This document shows positions 6,839 to 16,536 of a stretch of DNA of 64,000 bases, in pieces (position 1 is the first letter of the stretch; the number at the start of each line of letters is the position of its first letter). The DNA lies in assembly GCF_007489275.1 (NCBI RefSeq), contig NZ_VLNR01000017.1, positions 1-64,000 on the forward strand, in the 5' to 3' direction. A program made the translations under genes and the position numbers. The DNA is from Aquimarina algiphila. Its GTDB lineage: Bacteria > Bacteroidota > Bacteroidia > Flavobacteriales > Flavobacteriaceae. Under the pieces are notes generated by a model. It was not told the DNA's origin. It saw nothing but the letters and a program-made list of their open reading frames with translations, and searched no databases.

Positions 6839-8959
6839 ATGAAATTTATTTTAGCCCTTTTTACAGTTTTATTTTCATATACGGGTTTTGCGCTGGAGGT
6901 AGATTCAGACTTAATGTATAGCAATACCTTAGAACAATCACAAGTTGATTTTTTAGAGGGTAAAGTAGATGTATTGGTCAAAGCAAAAACAAAAACTGTG
7001 ACAGGAAAAGTACAGTATACATTAACAATGTTAAAAACGGCAACATCTATTTTTGTGGATGCGCAAAACATGAAAATCAAAACCGTGACCCTCGATGGAG
7101 AAAAAGCAAACTTTAAATATGATGACAAGAAGATTGTTATTAATTCTGATTTTAAAGTAGATGCTAAACATAAGATCTCAATTGAATTTGAAGCCACGCC
7201 CAAAAAAGCATTATACTTTGTTAAAGATTATCATGGTAAAGATCAGATATGGACACAAGGTCAAGGTAAATATACTTCTAATTGGTTGCCTAGTTTTGAT
7301 GATATGAATGAAAAGGTAGTGTTTGATCTGTCTATTGATTTTGAAAAAGGATATGAAGTAATAGCAAATGGAAAACTTGTAAAGAACGAAGCGATCAATG
7401 ATTCTATACAAAGTTGGCAGTATGATATGCAAAAGCCAATGAGTAGTTATTTAGTGGCTTTTGCTATTGGTAAATATGAAAAGGTAGTCGAAGTTTCTGC
7501 AAATGGAACACCTTTAGAAATGTATTACTACCCTGGAGATAAAGAAAAATATCAATCTACATACAAGCATAGTAAGAAGATATTTGATTTTTTGGAGAAA
7601 GAGATAGGATATTCTTTTCCTTGGCAGAATTATAAACAAATTCCTGTAAAAGATTTTTTATATGCAGGTATGGAAAACACAGGGACTACTATTTTTTCTG
7701 ATGCTTTTGTAGTAGATGAAACTGCTTTTATTGATAGAAATTATATTAATGTAAATGCACATGAATTGGCACATCAGTGGTTTGGTGATTTGGTTACAGA
7801 AACTGAAGGGACTCACCATTGGTTGCAAGAAGGTTTTGCAACATACTATGCTTTATTAGCAGAAAAAGAAATTTTTGGAGAGGATTATTTTCTATATAAA
7901 TTATATGAAAGTGCAGAGCAACTTACAGAATTATCCAAAACAAAAAATGCTACAGCATTATTAGATCCCAAAGCGAGTTCATTAACATTTTATCAAAGAG
8001 GAGCCTGGGCTATTCATGCACTTAGAGACCTTATAGGAGATACCAGTTTTAAAATAGTAATTCATAACTACCTAGAGAAACATAAATTTAAGAATGCAAC
8101 CACAAATGATTTTATGACAATAGCAGAAGAGGTGAGTGGTACTGATTTGACTTCCTTCAAGAAATTATGGTTAGAAAATGTAAAATTCCCTTCACAAGAA
8201 GCATTAGATATTCTTACCAAATCCGATTTTATTAAGAGTTACCTTGGTTTGGCTCAGGAACGCACACAACCCTTGGCAGGAAAATGGGGGAGGTTAGCAA
8301 AAGCACTGGATTTTCCTGTAAATGATTACATTGGTCAAGAGGTGATTTATCAACTAGAAGGAAAATCAGATCAGGAAATTATTGCCTTATATGATAAAGC
8401 TTTTGCTACAAATAATATTTTTGTTCGACAAGCTATTGCCAATACCTTAAGCGATGTTCCTAAGGATTTACAACAACAATATGAATCCTTATTAAGTGAT
8501 CCATCATATGCAACCATAGAACCGGCCTTGTATCATTTATGGGCTAGTTTTCCAGAAAAAAGAAAAGAATATTTAGAATTAACCAAGGAAGTGATAGGCT
8601 TCAATACTAAAAATGTTAGAATGCTTTGGTTAGTTTTAGCTTTAAATACTAAAGAGTATCAAACTGAAAATCATCAAAAGTTTTACTTTGAATTGGTAAA
8701 CTATACAGCACCAAAATTTAATTTTAATACTCGCGAGAGCGCTTTTACTTATTTGGAAAGTTTACAGGCTTTTTCCGACAAATCATTAATACATCTTGTC
8801 GATGGTGCCACACACCATAATTGGCGTTTTAGAAACTCTTGTAGAAAAATTCTTGATAAATTATTAAAGAATGAAAAATATCAAAAGAAATATGTAGTTT
8901 TAATGAATAGTTTACCAAAAAATCAACAAGATTTTTTACAGAAAAAATTAACCCCATAA
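6839..8959 (+). CDS. M1 family metallopeptidase (aminopeptidase N-like)
   Basis: A 706-residue exported zinc aminopeptidase. Residues 1-18 are a signal peptide (FILALFTVLFSYTGFA). The N-terminal beta domain is followed by the exopeptidase motif AGMEN at 276-280. The zinc site is HELAH at 308-312 with the third ligand E331 in LQEGFATYYA. The C-terminal half is helical and repeat-like. It should remove N-terminal residues from peptides in the periplasm. It is shorter than E. coli PepN (about 870 residues) but normal for Bacteroidetes members. It is the first gene of a tight operon: the next start follows its stop by 8 bases. Confidence 0.93.
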   Translation: MKFILALFTVLFSYTGFALEVDSDLMYSNTLEQSQVDFLEGKVDVLVKAKTKTVTGKVQYTLTMLKTATSIFVDAQNMKIKTVTLDGEKANFKYDDKKIVINSDFKVDAKHKISIEFEATPKKALYFVKDYHGKDQIWTQGQGKYTSNWLPSFDDMNEKVVFDLSIDFEKGYEVIANGKLVKNEAINDSIQSWQYDMQKPMSSYLVAFAIGKYEKVVEVSANGTPLEMYYYPGDKEKYQSTYKHSKKIFDFLEKEIGYSFPWQNYKQIPVKDFLYAGMENTGTTIFSDAFVVDETAFIDRNYINVNAHELAHQWFGDLVTETEGTHHWLQEGFATYYALLAEKEIFGEDYFLYKLYESAEQLTELSKTKNATALLDPKASSLTFYQRGAWAIHALRDLIGDTSFKIVIHNYLEKHKFKNATTNDFMTIAEEVSGTDLTSFKKLWLENVKFPSQEALDILTKSDFIKSYLGLAQERTQPLAGKWGRLAKALDFPVNDYIGQEVIYQLEGKSDQEIIALYDKAFATNNIFVRQAIANTLSDVPKDLQQQYESLLSDPSYATIEPALYHLWASFPEKRKEYLELTKEVIGFNTKNVRMLWLVLALNTKEYQTENHQKFYFELVNYTAPKFNFNTRESAFTYLESLQAFSDKSLIHLVDGATHHNWRFRNSCRKILDKLLKNEKYQKKYVVLMNSLPKNQQDFLQKKLTP

Positions 8960-8967
8960 AATAGAAT

Positions 8968-9861
8968 ATGCGTGCATTAGTAATTTCCGGAGGTGGCAGT
9001 AAAGGAGCTTTTGCAGGTGGCGTAGCACAGTATCTAATTAAAGATTTAGATAGAGAGTATGACCTTTTTCTTGGTACCTCTACGGGAAGTCTTTTAGTTT
9101 CACATTTGGCATTGTCTAAAATCGAAGAAATAAAAAGTTTTTATACTTCGGTAAATCAATCTTCAATATTTAGAAATTGTCCCTTTATTGTCAAAAAGAA
9201 AAAGGGATATACAAGTATTAGTATTAATCATTTTAATGTTTTACGTAATCTGATTAGAGGTAAAAAATCATTTGGGGATAGTAAAAATTTAAGAAACCTT
9301 GTAAGAAGTGCAATTTCTAATGAATATTTTGAAATTTTAAAATCAGGAGAAAAGGATGTTATCGTTACGGTGACTAATCTTTCGGCTAATATTGTTGAGT
9401 ATAAATCTATTAAAGAGTGTACATACGAGGATTTTTTGGACTGGATTTGGATATCATGTAATTATCCACCTTTTATGAGTTTGGTCAGGAAAAATAATTG
9501 TGATTATGTTGATGGAGGGTTAGGGTCTATGGTGCCGATAGAAGAAGCTATTAAAAGAGGAGCAACAGAGATCGATGTTATCGTTTTAGAAACGGAAGTT
9601 AATTACCTTAATCGTATGCCTACAAAGAATCCCTTCTCTTTAATAACCAATATGGTCGATTTTATGATGGATAGGATTGAAAATCAAAATATTAGAATTG
9701 GTAAATTTAGAGCAATAGAACAAGATGTATCCATGGACTTATATTTTACTCCAACTGTCCTTACGACAAATTCATTAATTTTTGATAAAGAAAAAATGAC
9801 CGAATGGTGGACAAAAGGTTATGAATTTGCAAAACAAAAAAATATATCAAACCCCTTATAA
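8968..9861 (+). CDS. Patatin-like phospholipase (copy 1)
   Basis: A 297-residue patatin-family lipid acyl hydrolase. The oxyanion loop GGGSKG is at 8-13, the nucleophile elbow GTSTG has S38, and the DGG motif has the catalytic D182, so the Ser-Asp dyad is intact. There is no signal peptide, so it is probably cytosolic or loosely membrane-associated. Its paralogue follows after 6 bases, and the M1 peptidase precedes by 8. The start is fixed by the family N-terminus MRALVISGGGSKGA. Substrate is unknown; phospholipids or lysophospholipids are usual for the family. Confidence 0.92.
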   Translation: MRALVISGGGSKGAFAGGVAQYLIKDLDREYDLFLGTSTGSLLVSHLALSKIEEIKSFYTSVNQSSIFRNCPFIVKKKKGYTSISINHFNVLRNLIRGKKSFGDSKNLRNLVRSAISNEYFEILKSGEKDVIVTVTNLSANIVEYKSIKECTYEDFLDWIWISCNYPPFMSLVRKNNCDYVDGGLGSMVPIEEAIKRGATEIDVIVLETEVNYLNRMPTKNPFSLITNMVDFMMDRIENQNIRIGKFRAIEQDVSMDLYFTPTVLTTNSLIFDKEKMTEWWTKGYEFAKQKNISNPL

Positions 9862-9867
9862 AAGAAT

Positions 9868-10791
9868 ATGCGAGCATTAGTAATTTCAGGCGGAGGAAGT
9901 AAAGGAGCATATGCCGGTGGTGTAGCACAATATCTGATCCAGGAACAAGGAAAAAAATATGATCTTTTTTTAGGTACCTCTACAGGTAGTTTATTGATTG
10001 CACAGCTGGCATTAGGGAATATCGATAGAATGTACGATATCTATACCAATGTAAATCAACATACAATTTTTAATGTAAATCCATTTATAGTCAGAAAAAA
10101 AGGAAATCGAGAGTTTGTATCTGTTAACTTTTTTTCATCATTATGGCAGTTTATTAAAAGAAAACGAACTTTTGGAGAAAGTAAAAACCTGAGAAGAGCT
10201 ATTAGAAGGAATTTCTCAGAAGCAGAATTTAGATTGGCTCGTAAAAAAGTAGATGATATTGTTGTTACCGTTACTAACCTTACCAAAAATAGAACAGAGT
10301 ATAAATCTATAAAAGATTGTTCTTATGAAGACTTCTGTGACTGGGTTTGGATATCTTGTAATTACGTTCCTTTTATGAGTTTGGCAACCAAAGATGGTTA
10401 CGAATATGCAGATGGTGGTTTTGGATGTATGGTTCCTATTAGAGAAGCAATACGACGTGGAGCTACAGAGGTGGATGCCATTATTCTAGAATCTGAAAAC
10501 ATGGAGTACAATAAAGTTCTGGGAAAAAATCCATTTTCTCTTATGGTGAATTTGTTTAGCCATATGTTAGATCAAGTTGAAGGTCATGATACTGTAGTAG
10601 GTAAATTAGCTGCAATTAATAAAAATGTACTGTTAAATTTATATTATACACCTTCTAAACTCACCGAGAATTCTTTGATTTTTAATAAAAAATTAATGGG
10701 GAGCTGGTGGAGACAAGGATTTGAATATGCCGCAGAAAAAGCAAAACAAGCAGAAGAAAATAAACTTAAAGATATTGACTTAGCCGGGTAA
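9868..10791 (+). CDS. Patatin-like phospholipase (copy 2)
   Basis: A 307-residue tandem paralogue of the preceding gene. Key residues sit at identical positions: GGGSKG at 8-13, S38 in GTSTG, D182 in the DGG motif. The two proteins share long blocks, for example WISCNY, PFMSLA/V and NPFSLMVN/ITN. The copies have diverged considerably, so the duplication is old. The C-terminus has an extra charged tail (AEEKAKQAEENK type). It ends the three-gene operon; no clear terminator follows. Confidence 0.92.
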   Translation: MRALVISGGGSKGAYAGGVAQYLIQEQGKKYDLFLGTSTGSLLIAQLALGNIDRMYDIYTNVNQHTIFNVNPFIVRKKGNREFVSVNFFSSLWQFIKRKRTFGESKNLRRAIRRNFSEAEFRLARKKVDDIVVTVTNLTKNRTEYKSIKDCSYEDFCDWVWISCNYVPFMSLATKDGYEYADGGFGCMVPIREAIRRGATEVDAIILESENMEYNKVLGKNPFSLMVNLFSHMLDQVEGHDTVVGKLAAINKNVLLNLYYTPSKLTENSLIFNKKLMGSWWRQGFEYAAEKAKQAEENKLKDIDLAG

Positions 10792-11003
10792 TTTTTAGTT
10801 TAAGATACTTTTACTGATATATCAATTTTTAGACACTGTTCTTACTAGTGCAATTTGTTGTTGACCGTATATTTCTTCAGATCATACAAACTTTAGGGAT
10901 ACTCAAATTAAAAAAGGAAATAATTTATATTTTTTATACTTAAAAAACCATATCTGTTACTAGCATTCACTTTTATTAAGTTTCTTTAAAACAAAAAATA
11001 TCT

Positions 11004-12156
11004 ATGATAAGAATTGTATTAAAAAGAATTTTTGCATTAGCCTTTCTTTTTGCAATAATGAGTATGAATGCGCAAATACCACCACCAAATACACCTTGGG
11101 TTAAAATATTTTCTGAAGAATTTGATGGAAGTTCAGTGAATACAAGTGACTGGATTATTAGAACAGATGAACTAAGAGGATTTAGTAGTAACTCTCTTGA
11201 TGTAAGTGGTGGTACATTAAAAATAAATAATACTTATCCCGCAGGAGGTAGACCTCTTGGAGGATGGATTGAATCCAGACGTAAACCTATTGGAAATGAT
11301 AGGTATGGTTATTACGAAGCAAGGATAAGAATAACTGCAGATCCTAATGGACGTATTTGGCCAACATGGTGGATTTGGGGGAAAAATTTTCGAAATGGAG
11401 CTCCTGGACCAACTGCTACAGAATTTGATTTAATGGAGTATAGCGGTTTTGCTACACGATTCTTCGAAAATAAAGCAACAACTTCTCATCATTATAGTGA
11501 AAAAAGAGTAATCGATGGTAAAACCAAAATTGATGCAAGCATAGAAAGTGTAAGAACTAGAAATGCATTCGAATGGCATGTATTGGACTCCTACAGAAGT
11601 TTCTTTTTACTATGATGGAGTAAAATACTTAACCACAGATCAGCCTGAAGATGCGGCAAATGACCCTTATGATATGAGCCTTATATTGTCATCTTCTCCA
11701 CATACAGTAGATGTTGCAGATTATAATAGTGGATCAGGAGGTTTTCAACCTAATCATCCAGATGCAGCCACTGCAGCTCAAGCCGGACAAACATTACCAA
11801 GTTTTGAAATTGACTGGGTACGAGTATGGAGTTTAGGTTCAACCGTTGGAACGAGTGATTGTCAAGGGTTGCCTAATGATATTTGTCAGGCAATTAATAT
11901 CACAAATACTAATTTTAAGGTACGATCGGCTGGAGAAAGTTGTAAAGGAAGTAAAAATGCTACAATATCAATTGAGGCTACACAGAAACTTCAGTATACT
12001 GCGGTTATTGAAGGAACCTCAATGTCGAATGAATTTGATACAACTACATCTTTTGATGGTCTTGGGAGTGGAAACTATACGGTATGTATTACTGCCGAAG
12101 GTCTTCCTGATTTTAAACAATGTTTTGAATTAGTTATTAAAGAACCTCAGAACTAA
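11004..12156 (+). pseudogene. GH16 family glycoside hydrolase, frameshifted
   Basis: Two overlapping frames together make one GH16 endo-acting polysaccharide hydrolase of about 384 residues. The first frame has a signal peptide (FALAFLFAIMSMNA), WPTWWIWG and the catalytic motif TEFDLMEY (GH16 ExDxxE) before it stops at 11615. The second frame resumes with YWTPTEVSFYYDG and the last GH16 strand FEIDWVRVW, then a C-terminal beta module with three cysteines. The break is at 11580-11584: CATGTATTGG would read H-V-Y-W if one TA were restored. Either a real 2-bp deletion or a sequencing error. Substrate is uncertain: laminarin, agar-type or other marine beta-glycans. Confidence 0.8.
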
Positions 12157-12215
12157 GTGACCAGTCCTTATATAAAGGATTAAAAAAGAAGTAAAGAAAT
12201 TTAAAAAAAATAAAA

Positions 12216-12914
12216 ATGAAAGAAATTAAAATAATAGTTTCACTTATTGGGATTGCTTTTTTATTGAACTGTAGTGGTTCTGATGATGGGGAAGGGACCC
12301 CTTCTGGAGTAACTCCTGACCCTGCATCTTTGGTGTTTCCATCAGAAAATGCAACCTGTACTTCTGGTACATTTATATCTTCTACAGAGAATGAAATTGA
12401 TTTTGAATGGAATACGGCAAAAAATGCAGTAAGTTATATCGTTAATATTACAGATTTAAAAACAAATACGACTTCGAAAGTATCATCAAGAGAAACTACT
12501 GTCAAAATTAAATTATTACAGGATAATTCATATACCTGGTCTGTGACAGCTATTGGCTCTGGAGATGCAGAAACGAGTACAAGTCCCGTTTGGGAATTTT
12601 ACAGTCCAGCAGAAGGTGTTGTAAATTATGCTCCTTTTCCTGCAGAAATAAGCACTCCAAAAAATCTGGATGTTTTAACCGGTTTATCAAAAACCATAGA
12701 ATGGATAGGTGCAGATGAAGATAATGATATTACATCTTATGATGTATTTTTGGGAACCACAAACCCTCCGGTAGATGTTTTAGGAAATACAACTAGTACA
12801 ACAATAGCAAGTGGAAGTTTAACTGCTACAACAACCTATTATATTCAGATTGTTACCAATGATGCTTTTGGTAATAAAACCAAATCTGCGGTAACAGCTT
12901 TTTCTACTCCTTAA
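12216..12914 (+). CDS. Surface lipoprotein with two fibronectin-III-like domains
   Basis: A 232-residue lipoprotein. The lipobox is LLNCSG (Cys20), followed by an acidic Ser/Asp linker typical of surface-exposed Bacteroidetes lipoproteins. Residues about 45-130 and 140-232 form two FN3-like beta domains, seen in IDFEWNTAKNAVSYIVNI and SYDVFLG. It follows the GH16 gene by 59 bases, so the two are probably co-transcribed. It may bind the glycan that the GH16 enzyme cuts; this is inferred from context. No catalytic motif is seen. Confidence 0.8.
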   Translation: MKEIKIIVSLIGIAFLLNCSGSDDGEGTPSGVTPDPASLVFPSENATCTSGTFISSTENEIDFEWNTAKNAVSYIVNITDLKTNTTSKVSSRETTVKIKLLQDNSYTWSVTAIGSGDAETSTSPVWEFYSPAEGVVNYAPFPAEISTPKNLDVLTGLSKTIEWIGADEDNDITSYDVFLGTTNPPVDVLGNTTSTTIASGSLTATTTYYIQIVTNDAFGNKTKSAVTAFSTP

Positions 12915-12944
12915 GATAAAAGAAACACGTTTTAATAAAAAAAG

Positions 12945-12974
12945 AAACCGGTTATCGTATAGAATAACCGGTTT
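12945..12974. terminator. Bidirectional terminator
   Basis: A perfect 11-bp stem, AAACCGGTTAT with ATAACCGGTTT, and an 8-base loop. It has A-runs before and a T-run after. It lies between the convergent lipoprotein gene and the 13003 gene and should serve both. Confidence 0.85.
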
Positions 12975-13002
12975 TATATGATAATCAGGAGTCTTTATAA
13001 AA

Positions 13003-13521
13003 CTAAAAAAGTCCGCTAACCTCGGTTTTGATTACAGCTAATGCTGTATCACTAGGAGAACCTTTTTCTACTAATTCGGTAAGAATAATTTCTCTCATTT
13101 TATCAGCAGAATCGACATCTTCTTTTAAAGTAGCTTTTCTGATAATACCAATTGTAGCATTTTTAGCTGCTCTAACTGTATTCCAACTTTCATCAGAGAT
13201 ATAGATTTGCTGGGTAAGATTATGCTCAAATTCTTGATCTATAGTATGTACTAATAGGGCTTCATAACTTTTTTTATCTTCTCCTACAGGAGCCATTCTG
13301 GTTAATAATTTACCAGGAGATATTCTTTCCAGAAATAAAACCATACGCTCATATGCCTGAAGTTTAAGAGGAAGGGCTTGTTTTTGATTTTCTTTGTGCA
13401 AAAGAAACCTACGTCGTCTTTCTTCATTTGTAGTATGCATTTTAAAAAAATATACTGCAAGTAGTGTAATAAGTATTGCTGGGATTAAAGAAATAATTAA
13501 AGGTATAATTTCAAATTTCAT
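13003..13521 (-). CDS. Membrane-anchored DUF7935-like protein
   Basis: A 172-residue protein with one N-terminal membrane helix (about residues 5-26), a very basic stretch (NEERRRRFLLHKENQK) and a helical cytosolic domain. It resembles a conserved Bacteroidetes family I recall as DUF7935; function is unknown. It lies 41 bases after the FMN glutamate-synthase-like gene on the same strand, so it is probably the last gene of that operon. Confidence 0.7.
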   Translation of the reverse strand: MKFEIIPLIISLIPAILITLLAVYFFKMHTTNEERRRRFLLHKENQKQALPLKLQAYERMVLFLERISPGKLLTRMAPVGEDKKSYEALLVHTIDQEFEHNLTQQIYISDESWNTVRAAKNATIGIIRKATLKEDVDSADKMREIILTELVEKGSPSDTALAVIKTEVSGLF

Positions 13522-13562
13522 TCTATTGTATTAGTTATATGGTAAGATTGTTTTTCAGTTCT

Positions 13563-15122
13563 TTATTTAGAATATCCTCCAAGATACGTACATTCTTTTA
13601 AATCTTGATTACAAGTATACTCTACTTTGGTTTTTGCATATTTAAAAGATTCTTCTAACGTCTTAGTTAATTCTCCATCATCTACATTAAGATCGATATC
13701 GTTCATAGTAAACTGGCAAGGGTGTTCATACCCGGCTGCATGTGTGATTTCTGTAAACTCTTTTCTGAAGGTCTTAAAATATTGAGCAAGACGATCAGAT
13801 TTAAGCGGTATATTAATCCCCTTTTGTAGCCATTTACTTTGTGTAGCTACACCACTTGGACAACGGTTGGTATGACATATTTGTGCCTGGATACAACCAA
13901 TACTCATCATAGCTTCTCGGGCTACGTTTATGCAATCTACACCCATAGCAAAGGCCATAGCGGCCTTAGCAGGAAAACCTAGTTTTCCACTTCCAATAAA
14001 AACTACCCTATCGGTTAAATTGTGTTTTTGAAAAATTTTATAAATAGCAGTAAATCCATAGACCCAAGGAAGAGATACATGGTCAGCAAAACTTGGAGGT
14101 GCCGCTCCTGTACCACCTTCGCCACCATCTATAGTGATAAAATCAGGACCTCTATTTGTTTTTGCCATAAGCTCAGCAAGGAGCTCCCATTGCTCTGTTT
14201 TACCAATAGCTGCTTTTATTCCGACAGGAAGTCCTGTTTCTGAGGCAATGTCTTCAATAAATTGAAGAAGTTCAGGAACATTTGTGAAAGCAGTATGCGA
14301 AGAAGGAGATAAAACATCTTTACCAACTTCTACTCCTCGTATTTGTGCAATTTCGGGAGTGATTTTTGTTCCAGGTAGTACACCGCCTTTCCCTGGTTTT
14401 GCACCTTGAGATAACTTAATTTCAATGGCGCGAATAAAAGGATTTTTTGTCACTAATTCCTTCATCTTCTGCATTGAAAAATCACCATCTTCATTTCTTA
14501 CACCAAAATACCCTGTTCCGAAATGAAAAATAACATCACCACCATTACTGTGATAGGGAGAAAGTCCGCCTTCACCGGTATTATGATACGCATTTGATTT
14601 TTGTACTCCGATATTTAAAGATTCTACAGCTCGAGCAGAAAGAGAACCAAAACTCATTGCAGAGATATTAATCACAGATCCTGGTCGATAAGGTTTTGTT
14701 CTATTATTATATAGCCCCATCACCTTTGCACAAGGAAGAAAGGATTTGTCTTCTTTGTTAGGATGATTTTTATCCATTTTAAAAGGAATCATACAGTTCT
14801 TAACAAAAATATGTTGATGCATATAGATATCTCTATCTGTACCAAAACCCTCGTAGTTATTTTCATTTTTTGAAGAAGCATAGACCCACCCTCGTTCAAT
14901 CCTGTTAAAAGGAAGTTCTTCTCTATTATTTGCTACAAAATATTGCCTAATTTCTGGACCAATACTCTCTAGTAAATATCTTAGATGGCCAACAATTGGA
15001 AAGTTATGACTAATAGTATGTCTTTGATTAAAAAAGATATCTCGTATTGCAATCATTACTAATACAGCAATACCCCATGCCCACCAAGGGATCGCTCCTA
15101 AAAAACTAAGTATACTTTCCAT
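13563..15122 (-). CDS. FMN-binding glutamate-synthase-like protein
   Basis: A 519-residue stand-alone homologue of the glutamate synthase FMN domain. After an N-terminal membrane helix (5-22) come SAMSFGSLSARAVESLN, the glycine-rich KPGKGGVLPGTKIT, IDGGEGGTGAAP and GSGKLGFPAKAA, all of the TIM-barrel FMN site. CIQAQICHTNRC supplies the three cysteines of a 3Fe-4S cluster. It lacks the amidotransferase domain, so it is not a complete GltB. The reaction of this membrane-anchored subgroup is not established. It is followed closely by the DUF7935-like gene and preceded by an M20 hydrolase 11 bases away. Confidence 0.88.
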   Translation of the reverse strand: MESILSFLGAIPWWAWGIAVLVMIAIRDIFFNQRHTISHNFPIVGHLRYLLESIGPEIRQYFVANNREELPFNRIERGWVYASSKNENNYEGFGTDRDIYMHQHIFVKNCMIPFKMDKNHPNKEDKSFLPCAKVMGLYNNRTKPYRPGSVINISAMSFGSLSARAVESLNIGVQKSNAYHNTGEGGLSPYHSNGGDVIFHFGTGYFGVRNEDGDFSMQKMKELVTKNPFIRAIEIKLSQGAKPGKGGVLPGTKITPEIAQIRGVEVGKDVLSPSSHTAFTNVPELLQFIEDIASETGLPVGIKAAIGKTEQWELLAELMAKTNRGPDFITIDGGEGGTGAAPPSFADHVSLPWVYGFTAIYKIFQKHNLTDRVVFIGSGKLGFPAKAAMAFAMGVDCINVAREAMMSIGCIQAQICHTNRCPSGVATQSKWLQKGINIPLKSDRLAQYFKTFRKEFTEITHAAGYEHPCQFTMNDIDLNVDDGELTKTLEESFKYAKTKVEYTCNQDLKECTYLGGYSK

Positions 15123-15133
15123 TTCTATTTTAT

Positions 15134-16426
15134 CTATTGCGCATTAAGATAATCAAGTGTTAATTGTGACATTACTTTAACTCCTAATAGTAATCCACTT
15201 TCGTCAATATAAAAATCCGGAGTATGATGTGCTGCTACTTTTTTAGCTTCAGGAGATTTTCCTCCTAAAAAGAAATAAAACCCAGGGACAACCTCTTGAA
15301 AATAAGAAAAATCTTCACCACCAGTAGTTGCTTTAGATAAAATTACATTTTCTTTACCAGCAATACCTTCAATGGTGGGTAACATCTTTGTTACAAGATC
15401 CGGGTCATTATACGTAATTGATGTGTTATTTTGAAAATCAATAGTTGCTTCTCCGCCATAAGCTTTGGCAATAGAAGGTACCATTTCTTTCATACGACGA
15501 ATAATAAGTGCTCTCATTTGAGGGTCTAATGTACGTACAGTACCAATCATTTCTGCACTTTCGGGAATGATATTAAAACGTACTCCACTAGTAATTTTAC
15601 CAACTGTAATTACTGCAGCCTCGCTTACAAGAGGAGATTCTCTACTAATAATAGTTTGTAAACCATCAATTATCTTAGCAGAAATCAAAATGGGATCGAC
15701 CCCTGTCCATGGTGCCGAACCATGAGTTTGTTTTCCTTTTACATTAATAACAAATCGTTCTACAGCTGCCATTGTTCCTCCTGGTTTATATCTAATTTTT
15801 CCAACATCTGTTCCAGAATTAATATGCAAACCAAAAATAGCATCAACATCGGGATTTTTTAGTACTCCTTCTTTGATCATTAATTTTGCTCCGCCTTCTT
15901 CTCCTGGAGGAGGGCCTTCTTCTGCAGGTTGAAAAATAAACTTAACAGTTCCATTTATTTTATCTTTATGTTTGGCAAGAGTTTCTGCAACTCCCATAAG
16001 GATAGAAATATGAGTGTCGTGGCCACAAGCATGACTAACTCCAACCTCTGTATCCAGAAAAGTAGTTTTTACCACAGATTTAAAGGGCACATCAACACGT
16101 TCTGTAACCGGTAACGCGTCTATATCTGCTCTTAAAGCCACAGTTTTGCCTTCTTTTCTTCCTTTAAGAATACCAACTACACCAGTCTTTGCAACATTTT
16201 CTGTTACTTCCATACCTAAATCCTTAAGATGTTTGGCAATTTTTTTAGCAGTTTCGAATTCTCGATTCGAAAGCTCAGGGTTTTGATGAAAATCCCGTCT
16301 CCATTCGATTACTTTGGATTCTAATTTTTCTGCTGTGGTTTTTATATCAGGATCAATTTTTTGTGCCTGAATAGAACAAAAAACCATTAGAAGGATAAAT
16401 ACAATAGATTGTGTTTGTGTTTTCAT
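15134..16426 (-). CDS. Exported M20 family amidohydrolase
   Basis: A 430-residue metal-dependent amidohydrolase of the M20D type (hippurate/IAA-amino-acid hydrolase-like). Residues 1-21 are a signal peptide ending in IQAQ. Metal-site motifs are visible: VALRADIDALPV, SHACGHDTHI, PAEEGPPPGEEGG and TTGGEDFSYF. The dimerisation domain starts near the KGKQTHGSAPW segment. It cleaves an amide or acyl-amino acid in the periplasm; the substrate is unknown. It lies 11 bases upstream of the FMN enzyme on the same strand, so an operon is likely. Confidence 0.9.
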   Translation of the reverse strand: MKTQTQSIVFILLMVFCSIQAQKIDPDIKTTAEKLESKVIEWRRDFHQNPELSNREFETAKKIAKHLKDLGMEVTENVAKTGVVGILKGRKEGKTVALRADIDALPVTERVDVPFKSVVKTTFLDTEVGVSHACGHDTHISILMGVAETLAKHKDKINGTVKFIFQPAEEGPPPGEEGGAKLMIKEGVLKNPDVDAIFGLHINSGTDVGKIRYKPGGTMAAVERFVINVKGKQTHGSAPWTGVDPILISAKIIDGLQTIISRESPLVSEAAVITVGKITSGVRFNIIPESAEMIGTVRTLDPQMRALIIRRMKEMVPSIAKAYGGEATIDFQNNTSITYNDPDLVTKMLPTIEGIAGKENVILSKATTGGEDFSYFQEVVPGFYFFLGGKSPEAKKVAAHHTPDFYIDESGLLLGVKVMSQLTLDYLNAQ

Positions 16427-16536
16427 GAGTTTATCAATATTATTTTAGAAGTCAAATAATCTAAAAAATGTTAGAATCAGCAAGTATAATAATCATTTTT
16501 AAAATATGCTTATATAAATACTTAAATTCATTACGA

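Noticed and set aside
11563..12156. The downstream GH16 frame as a separate gene starting at an internal ATG
   Set aside because: It lacks the catalytic motif and signal peptide and continues the fold of the upstream frame exactly, so it is the other half of one broken gene.
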